Origin: Pterobdella sp. o SKG-2022
Lineage: Eukaryota > Annelida > Clitellata > Hirudinida > Piscicolidae
DNA length: 64,000 nt
Reading direction: 5' to 3'
Assembly: GCA_964035795.1 (NCBI GenBank)
Contig: OZ038320.1
Location: 18,742,589 to 18,806,588 of the forward strand
Below the pieces are notes generated by a model, which searched no databases, was not told the origin of the DNA, and saw nothing but the letters and a program-made list of their open reading frames with translations. Positions 16,162-40,024 of the stretch are shown one piece after another. The stretch's first letter is position 1. The number at the start of each line of letters is the position of its first letter. Position numbers and translations under genes: made by a program.

Positions 16162-19100
16162 TCACATCTGAACGAAGGGGGGTATAGACAAGAGATCAAA
16201 TGCATGCTCAAAAACTTGTTTAATGGCAAATAACAGATGCAAACGACAATCAATCAATGACTGTAAATGAGGCTTGTTCTCCTGTTTGTAAATGGTGAAT
16301 TACACATTTAACTTTTGCCAATACATAATTTTACATTGCAAAAATTTCATCAAAACCTTTACCGTTTTATCAATAGATTAAAAAAAATGTAACTCAATAA
16401 AAGTCAATATGATGAACTAGGTATTATATTTCAATGAGAAATTTAAAATATTAACGTTAGATGCACTAACAAGAAGAATCCGTGTTTTACTGTAATACTT
16501 GCTGAACATTGAAGCCAAGGTGTTCAAATACTGGCAAAGCTGTTCATTTAATATTTTAAAAAATCAAAACTTAGCATGGAATAGTAATTTTACATTCGTT
16601 TTAAGTTAGTACTTGCACTATTTTTTCCTTATTATATTCTTTTAGTATATATTTTCACACATTGGTAGGTATATGAAGTTTGAAAAGTATTTAAAAAATA
16701 TTTTTTTTTAACAAAACGGAACACACCACTTTGAAAAGATGGTAAGTTGGTTTATGAATTTAAAGTCTTATCCATAAGGCTTACATTAAAAAACCATCTT
16801 ATGATGGAAAACTGTAACGCTAACAACACAAAAAAAAACTTTCCGTTTATGAAAATGGTATATTGATGATAATAATAACTAGAATAATATGGCAACAACC
16901 TTATGAGTCAGCAACTGTTGTGTTGAGACATGAATCACTCTGGAATATTCCAAAAGGTGGTTATGTAATAAAACCCACTCCTCCTTACAAAATCAAAGCA
17001 CGAGTTATGAATTGAGAGGGAAAAACAATAATGATTAAAAATTTATGAATACAGGATATATCATCAGTACTACCTTCAATTTCAATGATGAAAAATCAAC
17101 TTTTTCAATGGGAGAAAGATCCTTATAATAACCTGGAAGTATTCATGTGAGTGCAAGATTTTCTTAAAATGACTTTCATAATTCTTTTATATTTTTTTTA
17201 GCTAGCAATGAAATGTTTGAATTTTCAGTTATTTTTTTTCACCTTCTAGACACAGCCTGATTTTATTTTTATTAAATTGAAGCAAATAAATGAAGTTTCT
17301 AAATGATTTTTGATCGACCTGGAAACACAATACTAAATTAATAAAAAGTACTTTTCATGTTATCCATTCCTCTACCCTTACTAAATCAATAGTGATGCTG
17401 AAAGCTATAAAATTGTTGTACACTCAACCACTCACCTGACTGCACAAGATCATGATGTTTACGGAGGATAGTGCACACTCGAGCATAGTTATACAGTACA
17501 AACACTCCACTACTGCTGTCCAAGTTGCTCTTCTCCAGGTTCAAACTAACCTTAAAAATGATCTTACATTTTCTGAGTGTCATTTTTTTACTATTCATTT
17601 TGAAAAATACTTTCAAGAGAAGTTTATAAATTTCGTTCATAAACTGATGAAACTATAAAGTTTAAAACGTTTTAAACTAAAGAAACTATATAAAACCAGT
17701 GTTTTTCTCTAATATATATATAGTGATGCTTTAAATACTGGCAGTAACAACAACCATCACACTTTCATCATTCTTTAACGTCATCCAACTTAATAAATTC
17801 ATATAATATCATTGTTATTTTATATAAAAACTATTATAAACTATAATAATACCAATCATAATTACAAGAATATTATAATGATGATTACATCATGAGAGCA
17901 TGTGACACACATCAGTTGGAACTTGAGTGAAGACACTGCTAAGCTCTTCAACTGCTCTTCTGAAAACTTTTCTATACAAAGAAGAATAATTAATATTATT
18001 ATCAATACAAATAATAATGCTCAATAGAAACTACTATAGTGAAAGCATACAAAAACTTGAGCATTTAAAAGTATGGATAGCACAAATCAAAAAATAGATT
18101 AATATTCAAAAAAAAGTTTGAAACTCAAACATTATTGAAAGTACTATTCAATACAAGAGTATTAAATTGAAATATCGCAGAAATGATGGAAACACAAAAA
18201 TTAATAAGCTTGAAAACCAAAACAAACTAAAGATCACCATTGGAAAAGCATCTGGATTCAATACATGCTTTGATCTGATTCAGCCTTGTGCTGTGTGGGT
18301 TTTAGTTATTTTATTAGTGTTGCTTAATACAATCTATTTATGAGTTTAAGAAATTGAAAAATCTAAAAAAAAACATGAAATGAATAAATATTGAAAGATG
18401 CAGCTGATAATTAATTTTTAAAAATATATATTGAAAGTTATTTTTATTAAACCTACTTTATCAACCCCTCAAGTCTTTTGCTTGTGTCACCTTAAAATGA
18501 AAGTTGATAAATACAAAAATGAAATGATAGTTATTAAACATACCATCAAAATCATGGAATTCTTTTTTATTTTCTTTATAATTTACATCTGAAACACTTA
18601 TTACATCCTTTGATTTGAGTTAACATGATTCCAAAACAGTTTCAGTAAGATAAATATTGGAAACTTTCTATATTTCAACTAAGAATACAGGAAACTAATA
18701 TAAACTAACTTGCTGAATACTTGGATATAATTTTGCCATGGAATCTTTCAATTTTATTGAAGGCATATTATTCCTGCTATGGCAAATGTGAACTATCTTT
18801 ATGACATCTTTATTATATAGAACTTCATAACTATTCTCATCAACAAAGTTACTAGACTTTTCATCTTTGAAACTTGAAGTAAAAATGTTTTCATAATTTC
18901 TTTCATGATTATTCAAATACTTTTCAATAAAAGGGCCAGTTTTTACTGAGCTATTATTTTTTGTATTTTTAACATCATTAAAAGCAAAGATATTGAATAA
19001 ATTTAAAACTATTTCATCTTCTTTGTTCATATTTTTAACCAGTATTTTACACCTAGACCTGTATTTTTAAATAATTTTAAACAATTAGTTTTATAGTTCA

Positions 19101-19825
19101 CTGTTTATTTTCCAATTAAAAAGATTCTAAAATAGTTGAAAGAAAATCAAATTTAAATTTAAAAATATAATATGTAAAAAAAACCTATTATTTTGCATTA
19201 AAAACTTGACAAAAGAAGCAAGTAAAAAAACTCTTAATTTGAACATATCTTTCTTTAAAATGGTTTTCTTTTCTTTTATAGTACTGTTGCTCATGGGTAA
19301 CATAATATTAATGTAAATTGTTGTAAAATTATCATCTTTAACGTTTTCACATTTCAAAATCGTAGCTTTTTTAATATCTTGAAAAATTTGTTGTATTGTG
19401 TTGTTGGACTTTTTAATACAAATTGACATTTTCTGCGGAGTTTCTAGGCAAATTGAATCAACTGCATCTCTAAAAGCATCCTTCTTAGATATTTGGAAAA
19501 ATTAAAAAAGGTCTGGATTAAAATTTTAAAAAAATTTGCTATGAATTAATTTATTCACGAATAAAACCAATCCGCTTTGAGAAGCTTTAAAGTCTGAATA
19601 TTTAAAGTTAAATTCACGTGCACATACTAGAGGCAGATTTTCCTTGAACTTGAAGGGTTTTTTCAAAAAAGCCACATAATCAACTTTGGAGTTATTCAAT
19701 ATGTTGAACTTTACCAAATTATAAAAATCATTTTTCCATTTATTATCTGTAACTAATATTGATGAATTATCTTCAAAAGAAATTCCACTCAATATCAATT
19801 CATTAAAAATTTCTTCGAAACTCAT
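16162..19825 (-). CDS. DALRD3: DALRD3-like protein (DALR anticodon-binding domain)
   Basis: Exons in gene order on the minus strand: 19825-19559 (start MSFEEIFNEL; an upstream in-frame Met is at 19852), 19483-19185, 19058-18710, then less certain small exons near 18585-18540, 18480-18447 and 17980-17904, then about 17532-17436, 17132-17074, 16983-16900, 16539-16456, 16281-16162. Phases agree for the first three and the last five. The C-terminal DALR domain is clear: VFVLYNYARVCTILRKH, VDFSSLKLK/EEWVLLHNHLL, YLNTLASMFSKYYSKTRIL, ENKPHLQSLIDCRLHLLFAI and the end LLSIPPF, all collinear with human DALRD3. Known role: DALRD3 recognises arginine tRNAs and works with METTL2 to make 3-methylcytosine in the anticodon loop. 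The join between 18710 and about 18585 is unresolved. It diverges from MCM8. Confidence 0.85.
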
Positions 19826-20033
19826 AGTAGGCTCGAAAAGTAAATTGTACAAAGACTATTTAGTTTGATGTAAAAAATTTTAGTTTTCATCGAATGTCAT
19901 TTTTTTCATTTTTCAACAAAATATATAACAATTTACAAAAAAAAAAAGAAAAATTAACAAAGTTCGCCTTTGAAACGCGGGGTTTTCAGATCTCTTAAAA
20001 TATTTTGAAAGTGCTTTGATAGAACTTTTGGAC
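19826..20033. promoter_or_regulatory. Shared intergenic region between DALRD3-like and MCM8
   Basis: About 200 bp separates the two start codons, which point away from each other, so both promoters must lie here or overlap the first exons. I see no convincing TATA box or named element. The call rests on the gene arrangement only. Confidence 0.45.
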
Positions 20034-32915
<12,882 letters not shown>

Positions 32916-33369
32916 TTCGTTACGTTCTTGAAACCTCTTGGCTATATCTGTGACTAGGAATTAATATTTTATAGTTAGAATTTTTGTAGACGTTTCTAGG
33001 ACTGAATATTCAAAGTCACTGATAGTTTCGACAGGTGCTTTTCGTCATTATCGTTGTTGGAAGTCTTGATTTCCAAATGTGTACCTGGTTCTTTGTTCAG
33101 TATTAACTGCAAATAACCCAGGTTCCGTACTACTCGGTTTTTTTATTTTTTATAAGTCTTTCAAAAGGTTTTTTACATTTAATATATTGCGTTTCTTATT
33201 TTTTTTGTATACTGATAATTATTATGTTTATCGTATTTTCTCCAATGTTTTTATATCGAATTATAAGATCCAGAATTTAATTTTAAATGCTCAATTTCAA
33301 TTTATTGGAAAACTAACAAGAATAAAAATAAACCTTCATACCTATTTGGACAATCAACTTTATTTTTAC
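32916..33369. other. Downstream flank of MCM8, no gene seen
   Basis: It holds the MCM8 3' UTR. A 98-codon open frame at 33079-33375 is Phe/Tyr/Ile-rich, low in complexity and resembles no family, so I read it as chance. Confidence 0.55.
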
Positions 33370-34560
33370 TTTTGACGCCCTAGACTTGAGTGGGTGCTTC
33401 TAAATTTTCCATCAAGGCTCTTCATTTTTCTGGGAGCTCAGCTGCTCTTACAGCGTCAGTCCAAAAGATTTTCAGAACCCACTGTAGTGATTTAGGGGTA
33501 TTTGAAAAAGTGAGAGGTTTCGAAAGGTTGGATGTGGTAAAGTGGACATAAGGATAAAAGGTGAGATGATAGTGAAAATTTTTTGAGGTAAGAAAGGGTA
33601 AATTGTTTGCTCTGAGTTGAGTGAGAATGTTTCTCTATGGTGGTTCATAAAGGCTTCTCTGGGATGAAAGGGGAAAAAGATTGTGGGTGGGTTTGTGATA
33701 ATTTCGTCAGACTGTGCGGTTTTTCGCCCCACTTTTATTGTCTCGCCTCATGTTACGAAGATTAGACGGTGATCTGAATTGGGATCGTTTGTGGTTTCCC
33801 TGGTAAACCGTTCAGCGAGTGATTAGTCAACAATCGTGATGTCTGGCGCGCTGACTCCAGTCCCTTGGTTGGATCGCGCCTCTTTTGTCGGTGAGCCATT
33901 GTTGAGGGTTGTTTTGCTCCGGAGGTCTAACCAAGCATCGATCAATCTGCTTCTGTTTACGAAGGTGTCCCAGACCTCGTCATGGGAGTTGAGGTCACCG
34001 CAGATGAGACCTGGGATTGTGGGTAGCTGGTCAAGCCAGTCGTAGTCTCCACTTGCGCTGTGGGCGTAGTCAGCTTTGTGGGAAAGTAGGTAGACGTTGG
34101 TGATGGAAAGTTGGCGTCTCCTAGAGATGTGAAAGAGTAGTTGTTGAAGCTCCAGCGGTTTAGTTGTGGGGGCGAATAGGATGCAGTATCGGATCCCTTG
34201 CCTAACAAGGGTTACTAGACCGCCGCCTCGGTGAAACTTCATACCGCTCCTCTCTCGATCTTTCCGGATGAGATCGTAGCCTGGCAGTTGTGGGAAGGTA
34301 TCTTTCTGACCAAGTTTCGTCTCTTGTATCAATGCAATTTCGATTTTGTGAGCGTTGAGAAATGATTGAAGTTCGATGGTTTTGGTTGGGAAGTAGTCTG
34401 CATTCCACTGGAGGATGCGGAGTTTCTGCAGGGTGTTTCGAGGGGATTTTAGTCGGGCTGATTGAATTGGGTGAGTGGATGTGGGTGGAGTATTCCAGGT
34501 TGGGCAGATCCACTCATTAATCAGAGCACGGCAAAAGGCTAACTTTTTCGTGTCGTTACT
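33370..34560 (-). mobile_element. Fragment of another LINE (jockey/R1-like AP endonuclease), RT absent
   Basis: In element order, about 34420-34330 encodes LRILQWNADYFPTKTIELQ with a frame break, then frame 34332-33823 gives the endonuclease: IQETKLGQKD, GYDLIRKDRE, GGGLVTLVRQGIRY, LICGDLNSHDEVW (the GDFN-type motif) and APDITIVD. Degenerate coding similarity continues through NDPNSDHRLI (the SDH active-site motif) to about 33400. The RT and 3' end are missing, which is the reverse of normal 5' truncation. It is distinct in sequence from LINE copies 1-4. Confidence 0.82.
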
Positions 34561-35104
34561 GTCTCGTATATATCATTAAATAAATTTATAATTATTCTTT
34601 GTATTACAAACTCTAATTTTAGAGTTTTTTTAATATTGATTTTTATAAAGTTTTTTGAAAATATTTCTTGTTTTATTTATATCTAAATTTATACATAATT
34701 AAAATTGATTCTTTTAGAACTCAATTATAACACAGCAAAAATATAAAGTTTGTTTCGTCACTCCCTCGCAAAAAAAGAGTTCAGTTTACGAATGCTGTTT
34801 TTCGGAACACCTTACGCACTAGTGTTTTATAATGAAAGTAAATTTTTTTCAAAATAAGAGTTTATAATTATCAATTTTTATAAAAACCTATTTTGTTGAT
34901 AATGTAAGCTAGCTTTACGAAAAGCTTCATGTCATTTAATGAATACTTTTTGTTGTCCTTACTTTTGCTGAAAAAAACAGAGTGTCTTAATCATCAGTGA
35001 ACTGAGTTTTGTAATTGAGTAGTTTTCTTTTTACATAAATAAATAATTTTTAAAAATTTTACTAAAATAATTCATTTTCTTTATTATAACATTTTCTTTT
35101 ATAC
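34561..35104. other. AT-rich spacer with one half of a foldback element
   Basis: I see no gene. Bases 34893-34962 match one arm of the palindrome at 22525-22682 with scattered differences (AGCTTTACGAAAAGCTTCAT, then GAATACTTTTTGTTGTCCTT). The partner arm is absent, so this is a solo or decayed arm. Confidence 0.65.
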
Positions 35105-36760
35105 TATTCTCATCCAAGTAATGTCAGCCTTTGTTACCCACATGTCCAACCCTGACCTCCTTGCTGTGGGGGATGGTAACGGGTTCGTGTCAAAGCTATT
35201 CCGTCGGAAACTCATGTTCCTGGTAGGGCCTCCCAAGGCGGACAGGTTTGACACTGGCAGTGAAAGGCTGCGACCCGGCTAACATGGGGCAATGGTGAAA
35301 ACTTCTGCGTCTGTGGATAGTCTTCGGCAAGTAGTTGTTTTTTCTGTCACAATCTGGGTGACAGTAGCTTCTGCAGTTGGTGTCTACATATCTTGACTTC
35401 CATGGTGCAAAGCAGTGGCTCAGCGGAAGAGTACTCTCACTAGGGTACCAACGGTGAGGCATGTAATCCAAGTTAGTAGGGAACGGTGAAGGTCTTGGAC
35501 TGCCATGAGTGTTCAAGGAAGGGCATTCTGCCGCTAAAAAACTAGCCAAAAAAAACATGAAGACAATACAAAATTCACCTATAGGCGGTGCAGTCACAAA
35601 CATTGTAGACAGTCACGTCTACGGCTTGGCTGCTCGAGGACATGGAGCAGCAGGGTCGGGCCCTTGTGGCAACTCAAGCAAATGTCCAAACATACTTCGG
35701 ATCGATAGTCTGAACGTTGGTACACTTAAGGGAAAGGGTGATGAGGTGGTGAAATTGTTGTCTCGTAGAAGATTGGATTTTTGTTGCGTTCAGGAAACGA
35801 AATGGGAAACTCTGGTTAAAATAATCGATGGTAAAAACTTGAGGTATAAGTATTTTGGTTCTGGTTTAGGCAATAAGTTTTATGGTGTGGGTATTTTGCT
35901 ATCAGAAAAATGGTGGGAAAATGTTTATGAGGTCACTAGGGTGTCTGATCGTATAATTGCCATTCGTCTGGTTATTGGTAAGAAGGTCTTCGCCATTTAT
36001 GCATCTATGCTCCTCAGTCAAACTTGAGTGAAAGTAATAAAGACGAGTTCTACCACTCCTTGCAAGGTGCTCTAGCTAAAATCACAGACACACAAGAGGT
36101 GCTGATATGCGGTGATTTCAACGGACACATTGGAGCAAGTGCTGCTGGTTATGAAGAAGTGCATGGGGGCTTAGCATTTTGGAAAACAAATGCGGATAGT
36201 GAGATGGTCTTGGAATTTTCCGTTGCAAATTCGTGATTTAAGAAAAGGTCGCAACATTTGGTAACCTATCAATCTGGTTTATACTCTACTCAGATTGACT
36301 ATATGCTCTGCAGGAGAAGATTATTAAAATATGTTACAAATGTGAAGGTGATATCTGGTGAAGAGTGTACTTTTCAGCACAAATTTGTAGTTGCAGTACT
36401 GCGGATTCCTCTCATCAAAAAAGTGAAGAAACAGTTTGAACCACGAATTAAAGTTGGCATTCAGAATATAGAATCGGCGTTGAGTTTTCATAGGTTGAGG
36501 TGGTTTGGTCATGTGGTGCGCAGCTCAGGTTGGCTTTCAAAAGTCAGAGAATTCAAGATTGTTGGTGTTAAAAGACCCGGTAGGCCAAAAATGACATGGG
36601 AAGAGTTGCTGAAAAAGGATCGGACAAAGCTCAGTTTGATGGAAATCGACCACATGACCGCCTTACGTGGAAAAGACTTGTTTTCAAAAAACCCTTACCC
36701 TCTGCTGAGGAAAATGGGCTCTAAATAGAATGATGATGATGAAAATCATGCAGTTTTTTG
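35105..36760 (+). mobile_element. LINE copy 4, endonuclease joined to C-terminus with RT deleted
   Basis: It keeps a GC-rich 5' UTR (35105-35508), so the 5' end may be complete. Frame 35509-36026 encodes the start of the AP endonuclease (LRIDSLNVGTLKGKGDEVV, FCCVQETKWE, GVGILLSEKWW). A frameshift at about 36024 leads to ICGDFNGHIGASAAGYEEVH. A Trp-to-stop change at 36234-36236 precedes FKKRSQHLVTYQSG and TQIDYMLC. At about 36447-36462 the coding jumps from FEPRIKV to IESALSFHRLRWFGHVVRSS and ends at 36728. The RT and zinc finger are deleted. The 3' end is an ATG-repeat tail near 36730. Inactive; same family as copies 1 and 3. Confidence 0.88.
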
Positions 36761-36802
36761 TCTTTGTTTTGTCTGTTGTCGCATAAGATACAATTCTTGA
36801 TA

Positions 36803-38240
36803 CAGTAAACCTTGCATAAGTCGGATTCAAATGGGCCAAGCAAAAAAATTAGAATTAGGCGAAGACAAAATTTTTTCAAAATATGTCCATCGTTAAGCAA
36901 TAATAAGTTATTTAAACACTTATCACAAACTCAGACTATTGAGATACTGCAACCACAATAACGTATTTCATTCACTAATGAAAATATTAAAAAAAGTTAT
37001 TTTGAAACAACATAAAGTTTCAGTGCATTTATACGGTATATCAAAATTAATTTAAAACTGCAACAACATTGAGTTTCATGAGTCATTCGGTTAACTTTTT
37101 CTGCTTGAGATTTTTTTGACTTATTCCCAGAAGAACATTCTCACGCTGATTTTTGACGTCTTCCATGGCATGGTTCTGCATTTGCAGGTCATATATTCGA
37201 ATTGTGCGATGTGCTGAGTATGCATCTGCCAGTCTAACTTTTGGCTGCTTTTCATCATCTTGGCCATTGTGACTAGCATTCCCTGCCGCATTTTGAACAG
37301 TATTGATTATCTCCTCATCTGTCATGATAGATGAAATTGCTGCATTCTCATCAACAGCCAGATAGTCGTCAATCTGGCACACACTGTCACCATAAACTAG
37401 TCACCCGGTTCCAAAATGACCTGTGAGAAGCAGTTGAGGTCTCTTCTTGTACTGTTTAGGTCAAATGGGCTTTCTCTGAAGCCTTGAATCTAGCATTCAT
37501 GTAACAGTTTGTTATAGTTTGTGCTGTCACTTTCATCCAGGCTCTCTTCAAGGCAATGACAGCATCTAATATATCCCAAGAGAAGGGCGTGTCATTATCC
37601 GCAGTTTCTAGACGTCTGTTGGCCAAAATAAAGCGATAGTGAAATTCAAGATTCTTTATGATGTCAGCGTCCATTGGCTGAGTGACACTTGTAGTGTTTG
37701 GTGGCAAAAAAATCAATTCCGCATTGCTCATTTTTATGAAAAGGTGAGCTGGGAAATTGTCCACAAAGGAGGCTATGTGTCGGCCTTCAAGTCGCATCCT
37801 TTTGTCCAGTTTTTTCATCCAATCTTAAAATAATACTCCTGTCATCCATGCTTTTTTGTTACATCGGTACAGTGAAATTTTTGAAAGCACGTGGTCTTTT
37901 GCTATTGCCAATGACAAATAAAAGCAATTTATCTGAACCATAAATATTGGCACCCACCAATACAGTAATTCCAGTTTTTGGCTGTTTTGTCCCATGGTAA
38001 GTCTTCCTTGCAAAACCAAGAGAGTTGTCTGGAAGAAGCTTCCAAAGAAGACCTGTCTCATCTACATTATAAATCTCAGATGGCCTATACCTCTGCAAAA
38101 TTCCATTTAACTTGTCACGTTTCCAATGACGCACAACCTCAGTATCCACTCCGCCTGACTCACCAGCTTTATGTACACGGGCAATATCACATCTCTTTGA
38201 ACCTGTCAATCCATGAGGCGGATATTGGTGTGATGTCATC
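36803..38240 (-). mobile_element. Broken pogo/Tigger-type DNA transposon
   Basis: The transposase reads on the minus strand in three pieces: 38239-37859, 37818-37456 and 37382-37083. The DDE_1 catalytic blocks are visible: IYNVDETGLLWKLLP (first Asp), FVDNFPAHLF (second Asp; DN with Cys-to-Phe) and LPPNTTSVTQPMDADIIKNL (third Asp). Stops and frame changes break it at about 37856, 37454 and 37384. The N-terminal helix-turn-helix DNA-binding part is missing. At 36803 the sequence CAGTAAACCTTGCATAAGTC next to a TA resembles a Tigger terminal inverted repeat and marks the 3' end. I cannot find the matching repeat on the other side. Inactive. Confidence 0.87.
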
Positions 38241-40024
38241 TTGGGGATTTCGAAAGACCTGAAAAAGAGTCGTTTGATGAATAAACATTATGGATTTAGA
38301 ACACCTAAACAAGAAATAATTTTGATGGAAGAAGGGTTTCCAAAATTCAGTTTTTCAAGTGTTCAAGACAACAATATTTTAAATATCGAAAAGTTTAATA
38401 GTTGTTTTGGTGTCAAATTATTGATTTAATATGCGTGTTGTTGTTTTTTATTTGAAATCAAGGTTTTTCTATTATATGCCAGTTTCTATTCATTCCAATA
38501 TAGCCCTTTATTTAGGATAATAAGCATCTCCTTGAGTACGTGGCCAGGGTGAAGTAGTTATCAAAAGTTTTTCAACCTTTTTTTTCCAGCACTTTTTATC
38601 ACAATTTGGAGACGTTAAATCAAAAATGTACTGAATTCGAAATATTTTTTAAACACAAAAATCTTTCCTCCAAATGAAAAAATTATTTTTGAATCAACAG
38701 TTATTCATGGATTTTGAGTCTAACGATTTCACAATTAAGCTATCCAGGCAACCTTTTCAACTATTCATTCAATGAAACTGGCTTGTTATTACACATGTAT
38801 CGATTATATTTTCATACCATAAACCTTAAAAAATTTCATTTGTAACATTTAAAGCTACTTTTTTTATTTGAAATTGTTAACTTTCTATATCAACGCAAAT
38901 GAGTTATTTTGGATTTATGGGTATTTTGAAAAATTGCTTTTTAAATATTTTCTCATAACGGAACTAAACAAATTTTTCATGTTCGTGGAAGCTCAATTTG
39001 ATTTTCTTGTGCAAACTTGATTTTCTCTTGTTAAAGTCTTTTATTAAATTCAATAATATTTTTACATTTTTGTGAAAAATTTTAGACAAAGTTACAAACA
39101 AGATTCGTTTCTTATGAAACAATTATTTAACGACATAAATATGAATACTGATAAGTGTTATCTATGTGTTTAAGTCGAATCGATATCATTAAAAACAAAA
39201 TCAAAAACATAAAAATTGATGAATAAGCATTTTAATAATAAAAAACTAAAAAAAAAGTAAGGCTCAAATGCCTGATTGATTTGAAATTATGTAAAATTTA
39301 CCATGCGTTCAAGGGGATATAAATTAATTTGTCAAGTAAAATTCCGGACTAGCTCATTATGAAAATATTCTATAATTTCAAATTTTCTTCAAAATTTTGA
39401 AATTATAACATGTATTTTTTTGAAATAGTAACTTAATTTATTGATACAATAACTTTTTCTGATAGAAAAGTGTTTTAATTTTGGTCTGTTGAACATGCGG
39501 AGTTAAAACTACATGCTTAAGATTTGGTAAGGATGTTTAATGGCTTTACATGCTTTCAAGTACTTTTGTGAACAACAACAAAAAATATATTTTGAAATTT
39601 GCAGTGTGATGATATATTTTGTATTGAAAGTTTAAATAAAACGAAATAATTAAAAGATTTAAACTAAAAAACAAACGGAACAAGGTATATATGCATTTAT
39701 ACAAGCTAGCAAATAAATATAACGATTATTAGTTGGGGTTTTCAAGATTTACACGATTTGCAGATTATAAATTAGTTTCAACAATGAAACTGATAAGTTG
39801 GAAAACTATAAAAAATAAATCTTGAAAAAAAATTGTGAAAAACTAACGGCAATATTGGAATTTTCGAGAAATTACTAATCACCTCCACATAGATATATTT
39901 TTGATATTGTTGTTAAGTGTGGTTTCAACGATAAATTTGAGATAATATCTTAACGTTTCTTTTGAATGTGTTTTATGTGCTAACACATGAATACTTTATT
40001 AAAAATTTCACAAAAAAATAATTT
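38241..40024. other. AT-rich region downstream of the neuroligin-like gene
   Basis: I see no exon, RNA gene or clear repeat. The part next to 40025 should be the 3' UTR of the neuroligin-like gene (minus strand). A plus-strand 62-codon frame at 38241-38429 has no recognised relative. Confidence 0.5.

Noticed and set aside
35509..36236. Host gene 'craniofacial development protein 2'
   Set aside because: The match is to the AP-endonuclease of a retrotransposon that is often misnamed this way; it is followed by LINE C-terminal sequence and is broken.
38241..38429. Small plus-strand gene next to the pogo element
   Set aside because: No family resemblance, no neighbouring exons, and it directly abuts transposon sequence.
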